Shown here: positions 9,076 through 18,008 of the stretch, piece after piece
Layout of the letters: the number at the start of each line of letters is the position of its first letter
Numbering within the stretch: the stretch's first letter is position 1
Assembly: GCF_026339935.1 (NCBI RefSeq)
Contig: NZ_JAPEPX010000001.1
Span: 4,893,501 to 4,957,500, forward strand
Source: Streptomyces sp. NBC_01551
GTDB lineage: Bacteria > Actinomycetota > Actinomycetes > Streptomycetales > Streptomycetaceae
Direction: 5' to 3'
Length of the DNA stretch: 64,000 nucleotides
Program-made: the position numbers and the translations under genes
The notes under the pieces: model-generated
Seen by the model: only the letters and a program-made list of their open reading frames with translations
Told to the model about the DNA's origin: nothing
The model's database searches: none

Positions 9076-10097
9076 TGACGCTGCTTCGGCTGGAGGAGGT
9101 GTCGGTCCGCTTCGGGGAGCGCGCGGTCGTGGACGCCGTGGACCTGTCGGTCACCGAGCACGAGATCGTGTGTGTGCTCGGGCCGAGCGGGAGCGGGAAG
9201 TCCACGCTCCTGCGGGTGGTCGCCGGGCTCCAGCCGGTCTCGGCCGGGCGGGTGCTGCTGGGCGGCGCCGACCAGGCCGGGGTGCCGGTGCACCGGCGGG
9301 GGGTGGGCCTGATGTTCCAGGACCACCAGCTGTTCCCGCACCGGGACGTCGGCCGGAACGTCGCCTTCGGCCTCCGGATGCGGGGCTCGGCCCGGGGGTC
9401 CCACGAGGCCCGGGTCGCGGAGTTGCTGGAGCTGGTCGGGCTGCCCGGCGCGCAGGGCCGCGCGGTGGCCTCCCTGTCGGGCGGTGAGCAGCAGCGGGTG
9501 GCGCTGGCCCGGGCGCTGGCGCCGTCGCCGCGGCTGCTGATGCTGGACGAGCCGCTGGGACAGCTGGACCGGGGGCTGCGGGAGCGGCTGGTGGTGGAAC
9601 TGCGGGCGCTGTTCTCCCGGCTGGGGACCACGGTGCTGGCCGTCACGCACGACCAGGGGGAGGCGTTCGCACTCGCCGACCGGGTCGTGGTGATGCGGGA
9701 CGGGCGGATCGCGCAGGCGGGGACCCCGCTGGAGGTGTGGCAGCGGCCGGCCTCGGAGTTCGTCGCCCGGTTCCTCGGCTTCGAGAACGTGATCCCGGCG
9801 GTGATCTCCGGAGGGGCGGCGGCGACCGCTTGGGGCAAGGTCCCGGTGCCGGCCGGGTCGCCGCAGGGGGAGCGGAGCGTCCTGATCCGGCCAGCGGGGG
9901 TGGTGCTGGCGGAGGCGGGGCTCGGGTGTGAGGTGCTGTCGCGGACGTTCCGCGGCACCCATGTGGCGTTGCTGCTGCGGCCGGAGGCGGGGCCGGTGCT
10001 GGAGGCGGAGTGCGGGCTGGCGGGGGCGCCGGCGGTGGGGGACCGGGTCGCGGTGACCTTCGCCCCGGCCGAGGTGGTCGTGCTCCCGTCGGCGTGA
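9075..10097 (+). CDS. thiQ: Thiamine ABC transporter ATP-binding protein
   Basis: Encodes the cytoplasmic ATPase of the importer (340 aa). Walker A is GPSGSGKST (residues 36-44), the ABC signature LSGGEQQ begins at about 134, and Walker B LLMLDEP lies at 154-160. The Q-loop (MFQDHQ) and H-loop (VTHD) are present. A C-terminal regulatory extension of about 100 residues follows the nucleotide-binding domain, longer than E. coli ThiQ and closer to FbpC/PotA-type proteins. The start overlaps the thiP stop. The frame is open far upstream within thiP, but that part is a shadow of the permease gene. Confidence 0.87.
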   Translation: MTLLRLEEVSVRFGERAVVDAVDLSVTEHEIVCVLGPSGSGKSTLLRVVAGLQPVSAGRVLLGGADQAGVPVHRRGVGLMFQDHQLFPHRDVGRNVAFGLRMRGSARGSHEARVAELLELVGLPGAQGRAVASLSGGEQQRVALARALAPSPRLLMLDEPLGQLDRGLRERLVVELRALFSRLGTTVLAVTHDQGEAFALADRVVVMRDGRIAQAGTPLEVWQRPASEFVARFLGFENVIPAVISGGAAATAWGKVPVPAGSPQGERSVLIRPAGVVLAEAGLGCEVLSRTFRGTHVALLLRPEAGPVLEAECGLAGAPAVGDRVAVTFAPAEVVVLPSA

Positions 10098-10150
10098 GCG
10101 CTGCCGTGGCCGCTGCGCGGGCCGGTCCCCTGCCCGCCCTTCCACCGTTC

Positions 10151-10296
10151 CTCGGGGGCTCCGCCCCGAACCCCGCGCCTCAAACGCCGGCGGGGCTGGG
10201 TTGGGCGGGGCTGGGCCGGCGCCCAACCCCGTGCCTCAGACGGCGGCGGGGCTGGGCCGCCTCGGGCCCCGTGCCTCAGACGGCGGCGGGGCTGGG
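10151..10296. repeat. Streptomyces-type intergenic repeat, three copies, with GC hairpin
   Basis: Three 30-base copies of a CCCCG(C/T)GCCTCA(A/G)ACG(C/G)CGG... unit lie at 10171-10200, 10227-10256 and 10267-10296. The last two are identical. They are preceded by a GGGGGCTCCGCCCC hairpin at 10154-10167. Such GC-rich repeats are common between streptomycete genes and probably terminate the convergent thiQ and EamA-type transcripts. The third copy supplies the last codons and stop of the downstream minus-strand gene. Confidence 0.75.
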
Positions 10297-11190
10297 GGCT
10301 TCCTCCGGGGCCTGCGCGGGAGGCTCGGCGCCGTCGTGGTTGCCGTACCAGGCCACCGCGACCGCGCCCGTGACGGCCAGGACGAAGCCGAGGACCGCCA
10401 GCCAGGCCAGGCCCGGGCGGGAGGCGTCGCCGAGCCAGAGCACGCCGATCGCGCCGGGGAGTACCGTCTCGCCCACGACCAGGGCCGCCGTCGCGCCGTT
10501 CACCGAGCCGATCTGGAGCGCGACGGTGTGCAGGTACATGCCGCCGACACCCGCCACCACAATGGCGTAGAGCGCCGGGTCGGACAGCAGGCCGCCGAGG
10601 CTGAACGGCTCGACACCGTTGAGGATGCGGACGCCGACTCCGAGCGCGCCGAAGGCCAGGCCCGACAGCAGGCCGGCCAGGATCGCCGCCCGGGCGCCGA
10701 GGAACCGTACGGCCACCGTGCCGCCCACGATGATCAGCAGCGTCACGCCGAGCAGCCACCAGTGGGTGGACATCGGGGCGTGGTGCCCGCCCTCGTGCCC
10801 GGCGGCCGTGGCCAGCAGCACCAGCGCCGCGCAGACGACCCCGATCGAGGTCCACTCCTTGCGGGTCAGCCGGATGCCCAGCATCTTCACGCTCAGCACG
10901 GCCGTGATCACCAGGTTCGCGCTGATCACCGTCTGGGACAGGAACAGCGGAAGCAGCCGGGCTGCGAGCGCGCCGAGGCCGAACCCCACGAAGTCGAGGA
11001 TCGTGCCGACGATGAACTCCCAGGTCATCGCCGCCTTCGCGGTGGAGGACAGGTTCGGTCCGCCGTGCTGGGTCACCCCGGCGGCGGCCGGGGACATCCG
11101 GGCCGCCCGACGGGAGCCCACGGCTTGCAGGACGGACCCCGTGCCGTAACAGATGGACGCCGCGATCGCGGTCAGCAGGCCTATGAGCAC
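10276..11190 (-). CDS. EamA/NIPA-like multi-pass membrane transporter
   Basis: Encodes a 304-residue membrane protein with about nine or ten hydrophobic helices, starting V(M)LIGLLTAIAASICYGTGSVLQAVG. The helix pattern resembles drug/metabolite (EamA, DMT) or NIPA-like transporters; the substrate cannot be told from sequence. A His-rich loop (AAGHEGGHHAP, about residues 128-138) lies between helices and could bind metal. The GTG at 11190 is preceded by GGAG with 6-base spacing. The last seven codons lie inside a repeated element, so the C-terminus is probably variable among relatives. Confidence 0.75.
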   Translation of the reverse strand: MLIGLLTAIAASICYGTGSVLQAVGSRRAARMSPAAAGVTQHGGPNLSSTAKAAMTWEFIVGTILDFVGFGLGALAARLLPLFLSQTVISANLVITAVLSVKMLGIRLTRKEWTSIGVVCAALVLLATAAGHEGGHHAPMSTHWWLLGVTLLIIVGGTVAVRFLGARAAILAGLLSGLAFGALGVGVRILNGVEPFSLGGLLSDPALYAIVVAGVGGMYLHTVALQIGSVNGATAALVVGETVLPGAIGVLWLGDASRPGLAWLAVLGFVLAVTGAVAVAWYGNHDGAEPPAQAPEEAPSPAAV

Positions 11191-11203
11191 CGAGGGCTCC
11201 GTT

Positions 11204-11247
11204 CACGTCTGGCAGGTTTTGCGGTTTGATTACCTATGGCAGACGTG
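11204..11247. promoter_or_regulatory. Inverted repeat upstream of the EamA-type gene
   Basis: CACGTCTG (11204-11211) and CAGACGTG (11240-11247) form an 8-bp inverted repeat separated by 28 bases of AT-richer DNA, in the 125-base gap between two minus-strand genes. The spacing and position fit an operator pair or DNA loop around a promoter reading leftward. No regulator is identified. Confidence 0.35.
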
Positions 11248-11315
11248 GGATCGGGCCGGGAAGTTGCCTCCCCGGCCCAACGGCCTCATCTCATTCGGCG
11301 CTCAGCCGGCGCACG

Positions 11316-12416
11316 TCACCCGGCCCGGCCCATCGTGGCGAGCGCCTCGGGGACCTCCGCCACCGAATCGACCAGCGCGATCCGCGACTCCATCCCCCGG
11401 CCCCGCGCCAGCGCCCGCAGCAGCGGCCAGGCCGGCAGGTGCTCGGTCCAGTGGTGGCGCCCGACCAGCACCATCGGGGTCGGCTCGCCCCGCGACTCGT
11501 AGTAGTTCGGCGTCGCGTTGTCGAAGATCTCCTGCACCGTGCCCGCCGCGCCCGGCAGGAACACCACGCCCGCGGTGGACCGGGCCAGCAGCCCGTCCTC
11601 CCGGGTGGCGTTCGCGAAGTACTTGGCGATGTGGCCCGCGAACGCGTTCGGCGGCTCGTGCCCGTAGAACCAGGTCGGGATGCCCACCGAGTCGCCGCCG
11701 GCCGGCCAGCGCTCCCGTACCGCGAAGGCCGCCTGCGCCCAGTCGGACACCGAGGGGGTGAAGGACGGGACCTTGGCCAGCAGTTCCAGGGCCTCCGCAA
11801 GGGCCGCGTCCGGCGCCGGGGCCAGGTACGCGCCGAGGTTCGCGGCCTCCATCGCGCCGGGTCCGCCGCCGGTGGCCACGGTCAGGCCCGACCGGGTGAG
11901 GGTGCGGCCGAGTTCCGCCGCGCCGCGGTACTCCGTACCACCGCGGGCCATGGCGTGGCCGCCCATCACGCCGACGACCCGGGCGCCCACGAGGTGCTCG
12001 TCGAGGGCGTCGGAGACGGCGTCGTCGTGGATGGAGCGCAGCATCGAGGAGAAGACGTCGCCGTCGGCCTTGGTCTCCTGGAACCAGGCGTAGGCCAGGG
12101 CGTCAGGGGTGGCCCCGTAGCCGTCGGCGAGTCCCGTGAACAGCTCGTCCGCGGTGTAGAGGAGGCCGCGGTAGGGGTTGAACGGCAGGTCGGGGACGGG
12201 CGGGTAGACCAGCGCGCCGTCCGCGCGGACCTTCGCCGACGCGTCGGGCTCCATGGCGCAGCCCAGGAACACGGCCGCCGAGGTGTCGGCGGACAGCAGT
12301 GCGAAGGTCCGCTCCAGCAGGTTGACCGACTGGATCCGGTAGCCGCTGAGCGAGCCGCGGGCCACGACCTGGTCGAATTCGGCGAGCGTCTCGATCTCGA
12401 TGTCTGGGTTGACCAT
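11316..12416 (-). CDS. LOG-family Rossmann-fold protein
   Basis: Encodes a 366-residue protein of the LOG (lysine decarboxylase-like, nucleotide 5'-monophosphate phosphoribohydrolase) superfamily. The N-terminal half (about 1-150) is a separate, poorly characterised domain. The Rossmann-like part holds GGGPGAMEAANLGA near residue 180 and PGAAGTVQEIFD near residue 285, equivalent to the family's PGGxGTxxE motif with two substitutions but the catalytic Glu retained. Members release adenine or cytokinin-type bases from nucleoside monophosphates; the substrate here is unknown. The start at ATG 12416 lacks a strong ribosome-binding site. Confidence 0.8.
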   Translation of the reverse strand: MVNPDIEIETLAEFDQVVARGSLSGYRIQSVNLLERTFALLSADTSAAVFLGCAMEPDASAKVRADGALVYPPVPDLPFNPYRGLLYTADELFTGLADGYGATPDALAYAWFQETKADGDVFSSMLRSIHDDAVSDALDEHLVGARVVGVMGGHAMARGGTEYRGAAELGRTLTRSGLTVATGGGPGAMEAANLGAYLAPAPDAALAEALELLAKVPSFTPSVSDWAQAAFAVRERWPAGGDSVGIPTWFYGHEPPNAFAGHIAKYFANATREDGLLARSTAGVVFLPGAAGTVQEIFDNATPNYYESRGEPTPMVLVGRHHWTEHLPAWPLLRALARGRGMESRIALVDSVAEVPEALATMGRAG

Positions 12417-12442
12417 TCGGCCCACCCTAAGGGCTGCCCGCG

Positions 12443-13516
12443 TCAGCGGGTCAGTGCCAGCGACGTCAGCTGTGCCACACCCCAGCTGAGCGGTACGCAC
12501 ACGATCACCAGCGCGGTCGCCCGCAGCGTGGCGGCCGTACGCAGGACCGCGCCCGGGGTTCCCAGGCCCAGCAGCGTCTCCCGGGTGGCGGAGCGGGCCT
12601 GCCTGGCCTCCACCGCCGATGTGAGGAGTGTCGCTGCCGCGCACAGCACGACCAGCACGGCGGCGGGTCCCGTCAGCGGGCCCAGCGGAAGGAGCGCCGC
12701 GCCCCGCTCGGGCAGGGCCGAGACGGTGAGGGCGCCCGCGCCGACGGCGCACAGCACCCCGAGCGGGCGCCCCAGCCGGGGGGCCTCCTCCTGCAGGGCC
12801 CGGCCGGCCAGCAGGCGCAGCGCCCCGGGGCGGACGGCCTGGACCAGGGCTCCGCAGGCATAGGCCAGACCCGGCCCGGCCAGGGCGAGACCGACGGCGG
12901 TCAGGGACCAGCCGGCCGCCATGCCGGCATCGCCGTGCCCGAAGGCGGCTTCGACGGCGAGCCCGCAGGCGGTGAGGGCGATGCCCCAGGGCAGTCCGGT
13001 CTGCGGGGCGAGCGGCGGGTGCGGCCGCAGCGCGAGCGAGGTCGCGAGGGAGGCGGCCAGCGGGACCAGGGCCAGCAGGGTGAGGGCGGCCGCCAGGGGC
13101 AGTGGCCGGTCGGCGTGCAGTCGGGCGGCCGCGGCGCCGTCGAAGGGAAGCCCGGCGAGGTCGCCCCGTAGATGGAGGAAGGCGGCCAGCGCGAGCGCGC
13201 TGCCGAGCGCGCAGGCGACGGCGGTGGAGATCGCCGCGGCCAGCGTGAGCCGGACGGGCCCCAGCCCGACGGCGTCGAGCCCTTCCAGGGGCCGGGTCGC
13301 CGGGTCGGTACGGGCCACGGCGACCGCGAACTGCACGGTGGCGGCGACCGGCAGCAACGCCCAGAGCAGCTGAGGGAACGATCCGCCGGGCCGGACGGTC
13401 GCCTGCGCGAGGACGTACAGCAGCAGGAACCCGGTGCCGGCCGAGGCGGCCGCGACCAGCAGCCTGCGCAGCTGGACGAGCGGCCGGGAGCCGCGGGCTA
13501 GGCGGAGAGCGAGCAC
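12443..13516 (-). CDS. ABC transporter membrane component
   Basis: Encodes a 357-residue Ala/Leu-rich protein with about eight hydrophobic segments. It starts at a GTG (13516) that lies inside the end of the upstream ATPase gene (19-base overlap), so the two are translationally coupled and likely form one exporter. No FtsX or MacB periplasmic domain is recognisable, so the substrate is unknown. Streptomycetes carry many such orphan transporters. Confidence 0.75.
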   Translation of the reverse strand: MLALRLARGSRPLVQLRRLLVAAASAGTGFLLLYVLAQATVRPGGSFPQLLWALLPVAATVQFAVAVARTDPATRPLEGLDAVGLGPVRLTLAAAISTAVACALGSALALAAFLHLRGDLAGLPFDGAAAARLHADRPLPLAAALTLLALVPLAASLATSLALRPHPPLAPQTGLPWGIALTACGLAVEAAFGHGDAGMAAGWSLTAVGLALAGPGLAYACGALVQAVRPGALRLLAGRALQEEAPRLGRPLGVLCAVGAGALTVSALPERGAALLPLGPLTGPAAVLVVLCAAATLLTSAVEARQARSATRETLLGLGTPGAVLRTAATLRATALVIVCVPLSWGVAQLTSLALTR

Positions 13517-14253
13517 GCGGCCTGGTCCTCCGGGGTCTCGGTGGAAGCGGCGGCGGGCGCGGAACCGGCGGGCCTGCCGTCTACCAGGGCGACGCTGCGG
13601 TCGGCGACGGCCGCGGTGTCCTCGTCGTGGGTGGCCAGCAGCACGGTGATCCCGTGCGAGCGGGCCGCCGTGGTCAGCGTGCGCACGAGCAGGGCGCGCT
13701 CGGCGCGGTGCAGCGGGGCCGTCGGCTCGTCGGCGAAGATCACGGCGGGCTCGTTGACCAGGGCCCGGGCCAGGGCGACCCGCTGGCACTCGGCCCGGGT
13801 CAGGGCGCCGGGGCGCTTGCGGGCGAAGCCGCCGATGTCGAGGCGGTCCAGCCATTCGCAGGCGGCGGTCTTGGCGGCCCGGTGCGTGGCGCCGCCGATC
13901 AGCAGCGGCAGCGCGGCGTTCTCCCAGACCTTGAGCTCGGGAAGCAGCCGGGGCTCGGGGCCGATCCAGCCGAACCGGTCGCGGCGCAGCCGCTCGCGGA
14001 CCAGCGCGCCCATGGTGTGCACCGGGACGCTGTTGAACCAGACCTCGCCCTGCTCGGGCACCAACTGCCCGGAAAGACAGCGCAGCAGGGTGGTCTTGCC
14101 GCTTCCGCGCGGGCCGGTCACGGCCAGGATCTCGCCTTGGCGGACGCCGACCGAGACCCCGATGAGGCCGGGCGAGCCGCTGTGGGAGTAGTGAAGGGAC
14201 CGCGCCCAGAGGACATCATTGTCGGCTGGGGCAGTGTCCGGTGGAGCCACCAT
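13498..14253 (-). CDS. ABC transporter ATP-binding protein with divergent signature motif
   Basis: Encodes a 251-residue ATPase of LolD/MacB-like type. Walker A is GPRGSGKTT, Walker B is AVIFADEPT, and the H-loop is LLATHDED. The ABC signature, normally LSGGQ, reads LTRAE (LTRAECQRVALARAL), so the nucleotide sandwich is altered. The ATG at 14253 is chosen because GGAGG precedes it by 8 bases; upstream in-frame codons would add an atypical extension. The partner permease overlaps its 3' end. Confidence 0.82.
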   Translation of the reverse strand: MVAPPDTAPADNDVLWARSLHYSHSGSPGLIGVSVGVRQGEILAVTGPRGSGKTTLLRCLSGQLVPEQGEVWFNSVPVHTMGALVRERLRRDRFGWIGPEPRLLPELKVWENAALPLLIGGATHRAAKTAACEWLDRLDIGGFARKRPGALTRAECQRVALARALVNEPAVIFADEPTAPLHRAERALLVRTLTTAARSHGITVLLATHDEDTAAVADRSVALVDGRPAGSAPAAASTETPEDQAACSLSA

Positions 14254-14437
14254 GGCGTACACCTCCGTCCGGGGGAACGAAGCGGAGCCCGTTGAGTCAC
14301 TGGCGCCGCAATGAGATGTAAAGAGATGAACGTCTTGGATGGTGACAGCACACGGCCCGGACCCCCGCGTTCTCACTCGAACGGGCGGCCCGGGCCGGGT
14401 ATCCGGACTAGGTGCAGCCTGGATGGTGGAGCTCGGG

Positions 14438-15799
14438 TTACAGCTTGGTCCACGCCTCGGTGAGCACCGAGCGCAGGATCCCCTCGATCTCGTCGAAGGT
14501 GCCCTGGTCCGCGATCAGCGGCGGGGCCAGCTGGATGACCGGGTCACCGCGGTCGTCGGCCCGGCAGTACAGGCCGTTCTCGAAGAGCGCCTTGGAGAGG
14601 AAGCCGTAGAGCACGCGCTCCGTCTCCTCGTCCGTGAAGGACTCCTTCGTGACCTTGTCCTTGACGAGCTCGATGCCGTAGAAGAAGCCGTTGCCGCGGA
14701 CGTCGCCGACGATGGGCAGGTCGTGCAGCTTCTTCAGCGTCGAGAAGAAGGCGTCCTCGTTGTCCAGCACGTGCTGGTTGAGGCCTTCCTTGTCGAAGAT
14801 GTCGAGGTTGGCCAGCGCCACCGCGGAGGACACCGGGTGTCCGCCGAAGGTGTAGCCGTGCAGGAAGGTGTTGTCGCCCTTGTAGAACGGCTCCGCGATG
14901 CGGTCCGAGACGATGCAGGCGCCGATCGGGGAGTAGCCCGAGGTCATGCCCTTGGCGCAGGTGATCATGTCCGGCACGTAGCCGAACTTGTCACAGGCGA
15001 ACATCGTGCCGAGGCGGCCGAAGGCGCAGATCGTCTCGTCGGAGACGAGGAGCACGTCGTACTCGTCGCAGATCTCGCGGACCCGCTGGAAGTACCCGGG
15101 CGGCGGCGGGAAGCAGCCGCCGGCGTTCTGCACCGGCTCCAGGAAGACGGCGGCGACGGTGTCGGCGCCCTCGAACAGGATCTCCTGCTCGATCTGGTCG
15201 GCGCACCAGCGGCCGAAGGCCTCCGGGTCGTCGCCGTAGATCGGGGCGCGGTAGATGTTGGTGTTCGGCACCTTGTGCGCGCCGGGGACCAGCGGCTCGA
15301 AGGGGGCCTTCAGGGCCGGCAGGCCGGTGATGGACAGGGCGCCCTGCGGGGTGCCGTGGTAGGCGACCGCACGCGAGATGACCTTGTACTTGGTGTGCTT
15401 GCCCTGGAGCTTGAAGTACTGCTTCGCCAGCTTCCAGGCGGTCTCGACGGCCTCGCCGCCGCCGGTGGTGAAGAAGACCTTGTTCAGGTCGCCCGGGGCG
15501 TAGTCCGCGAGGCGCTCGGCGAGCTCCACGGCCTTGGGGTGCGCGTACGACCAGATGGGGAAGAACGCGAGTTCCTGCGCCTGCTTGTAGGCGACCTCGG
15601 CCAGTTCCTTGCGGCCGTGACCGGCGTTGACCACGAACAGTCCGGCGAGACCGTCCAGGTAGCGCTTGCCCTTGTCGTCGAAGATGTAGGTGCCCTCACC
15701 CCGCACGATGGTGGGGACGGGGGAGTTCTCGTACGACGACATGCGGGTGAAGTGCATCCACAGGTGGTCGTACGCGGTCTTGGAGAGGTCCTGGCTCAC
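14438..15799 (-). CDS. Class III aminotransferase, probable polyamine (putrescine) aminotransferase
   Basis: Encodes a PLP-dependent enzyme (453 aa) of the omega-amino-acid/putrescine aminotransferase group. The PLP lysine lies in ITCAKGMTSGY near residue 280, preceded by LLVSDETICAFGR with the cofactor-binding Asp. GGGEAVETAWKLA holds the phosphate-binding loop. The length and motifs match SpuC/PatA-like enzymes that use putrescine or related diamines with pyruvate. The start is GTG 15799, only 3 bases after the Lrp-type regulator stop, so the two are co-transcribed. The divergent aldehyde dehydrogenase could oxidise its aminoaldehyde product. Confidence 0.85.
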   Translation of the reverse strand: MSQDLSKTAYDHLWMHFTRMSSYENSPVPTIVRGEGTYIFDDKGKRYLDGLAGLFVVNAGHGRKELAEVAYKQAQELAFFPIWSYAHPKAVELAERLADYAPGDLNKVFFTTGGGEAVETAWKLAKQYFKLQGKHTKYKVISRAVAYHGTPQGALSITGLPALKAPFEPLVPGAHKVPNTNIYRAPIYGDDPEAFGRWCADQIEQEILFEGADTVAAVFLEPVQNAGGCFPPPPGYFQRVREICDEYDVLLVSDETICAFGRLGTMFACDKFGYVPDMITCAKGMTSGYSPIGACIVSDRIAEPFYKGDNTFLHGYTFGGHPVSSAVALANLDIFDKEGLNQHVLDNEDAFFSTLKKLHDLPIVGDVRGNGFFYGIELVKDKVTKESFTDEETERVLYGFLSKALFENGLYCRADDRGDPVIQLAPPLIADQGTFDEIEGILRSVLTEAWTKL

Positions 15800-15802
15800 G
15801 GG

Positions 15803-16306
15803 CTATCGAGTTCCCCACATGTAGGTCTGCTTCTTCAGCTTCAGGTAAACGAAGCTTTCGGTTGATCGCACGCCGGGGAGCGCGCGGATCTTCTTGTTGA
15901 TCGTCTCCAGCAGGTGGTCGTCGTCCTCGCAGACGATCTCCACCATCAGGTCGAACGAGCCCGCGGTCATGACCACGTACTCGCACTCGGCCATCTGGGT
16001 CAGTGCGTCGGCCACCGGATCGAGGTCGCCCTCGACGTTGATGCCGACCATGGCCTGGCGTCGCAGGCCCACGGTGAGCGGGTCGGTGACGGCGACGATC
16101 TGCATGACGCCCTGGTCGAGCAGCTTCTGTACGCGCTGGCGCACAGCCGCCTCCGACAGGCCGACGGCCTTGCCGATCGCCGCGTAGGGACGGCGTCCGT
16201 CCTCCTGCAGTTGCTCGATGATCGCCAGGGACACAGCATCGACCGAAGGGGACGGTTGTCTGTTCCTGGAATCTGCGCTTCGACTGACCACGACCTCACT
16301 GTGCAC
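15803..16306 (-). CDS. Lrp/AsnC-family transcriptional regulator
   Basis: Encodes a DNA-binding regulator (167 aa from GTG 16306). An N-terminal winged helix-turn-helix lies at about residues 25-70 (GRRPYAAIGKAVGLSEAAVRQRVQKL). A C-terminal RAM ligand-binding domain follows (about 85-160). Such proteins sense amino acids or amines. Its position, upstream of and coupled to an aminotransferase and divergent from an aldehyde dehydrogenase, suggests it controls both units. The start is uncertain: TTG 16327 gives seven more residues, and none of the candidates has a clear Shine-Dalgarno site. Confidence 0.87.
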   Translation of the reverse strand: MHSEVVVSRSADSRNRQPSPSVDAVSLAIIEQLQEDGRRPYAAIGKAVGLSEAAVRQRVQKLLDQGVMQIVAVTDPLTVGLRRQAMVGINVEGDLDPVADALTQMAECEYVVMTAGSFDLMVEIVCEDDDHLLETINKKIRALPGVRSTESFVYLKLKKQTYMWGTR

Positions 16307-16475
16307 GAGGAGTCGTCTGTTCCGCAAGACGGAATCGATGAAATCCGTTGTCTGGGGACTCAGATCTCACTGATTTCGTAGTTCATGGCGTCTGGCCCTG
16401 CCGAAAGCGTCCGCCTAGGGGCTAGGATTGGGATTCGTCTCAATCGTTGGACATGTGATCAGGAGTGTGGCTGGA

Positions 16476-17915
16476 GTGACCACCGAACTGCGTCGTCTGC
16501 GCAACTACATCGGCGGAGAGTTCAAGGACGCCGCCGACGGGCGGACCACCGAGGTGGTCAACCCCGCCACCGGCGAGGCCTACGCCACCGCCCCGCTGTC
16601 CGGTCAGGCCGATGTCGACGCGGCCATGGCCGCGGCCGCCGCCGCCTTCCCGGCCTGGCGTGACACCACCCCCTCGGAGCGGCAGAAGGCCCTGCTCAAG
16701 ATCGCGGACGCCTTCGAGGCGCGCGCGGACGAGCTCGTGGCCGCCGAGTCGGAGAACACCGGCAAGCCGCTGGGCCTGACGGCCAGCGAGGAGCTGCCGC
16801 CGATGGTGGACCAGATCCGCTTCTTCGCGGGTGCGGCCCGCCTGCTCGAAGGCCGCTCGGCCGGCGAGTACATGGACGGGATGACCTCGATCATCCGCCG
16901 CGAGCCGGTCGGTGTCTGTGCCCAGGTCGCGCCGTGGAACTACCCGATGATGATGGCCGTCTGGAAGTTCGCCCCGGCCATCGCCGCGGGCAACACGGTC
17001 GTCCTGAAGCCCTCGGACACCACCCCGGCCTCCACCGTCCTGATGGCCGAGATCATCGACTCGATCCTGCCCAAGGGCGTCTTCAACGTCATCTGCGGTG
17101 ACCGCGAGACCGGCAAGGCCATGGTCGAGCACTCCACCCCGGCGATGGCCTCCATCACCGGCTCGGTGCGCGCGGGCATGCAGGTTGCCGAGAGCGCCTC
17201 CAAGGACGTCAAGCGCGTCCACCTGGAGCTCGGCGGCAAGGCCCCGGTCGTGGTCTTCGAGGACGCCGACCTCGCCAAGGCCGTCGAGGACATCGCCGTC
17301 GCCGGCTACTTCAACGCCGGCCAGGACTGCACCGCCGCCACCCGCGTGCTCGTGCACGAGTCGATCCACGACGAGTTCGTGTCCGCGCTGGCCAAGGCCG
17401 CCGCCGACACCAAGACCGGTCAGCCGGACGACGAGGACGTGCTCTACGGCGCGCTGAACAACCCGAACCAGCTCAAGCAGGTCGCGGGCTTCATCGAGCG
17501 CCTCCCGGCGCACGCCAAGGTCGAGGCGGGCGGCCACCGGGTCGGCGAGAAGGGCTACTTCTACGCCCCGACCGTGGTCTCCGGCCTGAAGCAGGACGAC
17601 GAGATCATCCAGAACGAGGTCTTCGGCCCCGTCATCACCGTCCAGTCCTTCACGGACGAGGCCCAGGCCCTGGAGTACGCGAACGGCGTCGAGTTCGCCC
17701 TCGCCTCCTCCGTGTGGACCAAGGACCACGGCCGCGCGATGCGGATGTCCAAGAACCTCGACTTCGGCTGCGTGTGGATCAACACCCACATCCCGCTCGT
17801 CGCCGAGATGCCGCACGGCGGCTTCAAGAAGTCCGGCTACGGCAAGGACCTCTCCGCCTACGGCTTCGAGGACTACACGCGCATCAAGCACGTCATGACC
17901 TCGCTCGACGGCTGA
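16476..17915 (+). CDS. Aldehyde dehydrogenase, probable gamma-aminobutyraldehyde dehydrogenase
   Basis: Encodes a 479-residue NAD(P)-dependent aldehyde dehydrogenase. The catalytic Cys284 (GQDCTAATR) and general-base Glu251 (LELGGK) are intact, and the PWNYP cofactor motif lies at about 153-157. The overall sequence is of the PatD/YdcW aminobutyraldehyde group, matching the putrescine aminotransferase encoded divergently; it would convert 4-aminobutanal to GABA. The GTG at 16476 is preferred with AGGAG (16461-16465) 10 bases upstream. GTG 16467 is nearer but too close. A strong hairpin follows the gene. Confidence 0.85.
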   Translation: MTTELRRLRNYIGGEFKDAADGRTTEVVNPATGEAYATAPLSGQADVDAAMAAAAAAFPAWRDTTPSERQKALLKIADAFEARADELVAAESENTGKPLGLTASEELPPMVDQIRFFAGAARLLEGRSAGEYMDGMTSIIRREPVGVCAQVAPWNYPMMMAVWKFAPAIAAGNTVVLKPSDTTPASTVLMAEIIDSILPKGVFNVICGDRETGKAMVEHSTPAMASITGSVRAGMQVAESASKDVKRVHLELGGKAPVVVFEDADLAKAVEDIAVAGYFNAGQDCTAATRVLVHESIHDEFVSALAKAAADTKTGQPDDEDVLYGALNNPNQLKQVAGFIERLPAHAKVEAGGHRVGEKGYFYAPTVVSGLKQDDEIIQNEVFGPVITVQSFTDEAQALEYANGVEFALASSVWTKDHGRAMRMSKNLDFGCVWINTHIPLVAEMPHGGFKKSGYGKDLSAYGFEDYTRIKHVMTSLDG

Positions 17916-17947
17916 GCGCGCTGAGCTGATCACAACACAGCGCTGAC

Positions 17948-17984
17948 GGGGCGGGCAGTAGACAACATGTCTATTGCCCGCCCC
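17948..17984 (+). terminator. 17-bp hairpin between aldehyde dehydrogenase and PotD-like gene
   Basis: GGGGCGGGCAGTAGACA (17948-17964) pairs with TGTCTATTGCCCGCCCC (17968-17984), 16 Watson-Crick pairs plus one wobble, around a three-base loop. No T-run follows. It probably stops or processes the dehydrogenase transcript. It also contains an ATG at 17967 that would otherwise be the first start of the next gene. Confidence 0.75.
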
Positions 17985-18008
17985 CTCGCGTTCCCCCAGG
18001 CTTTGCCC

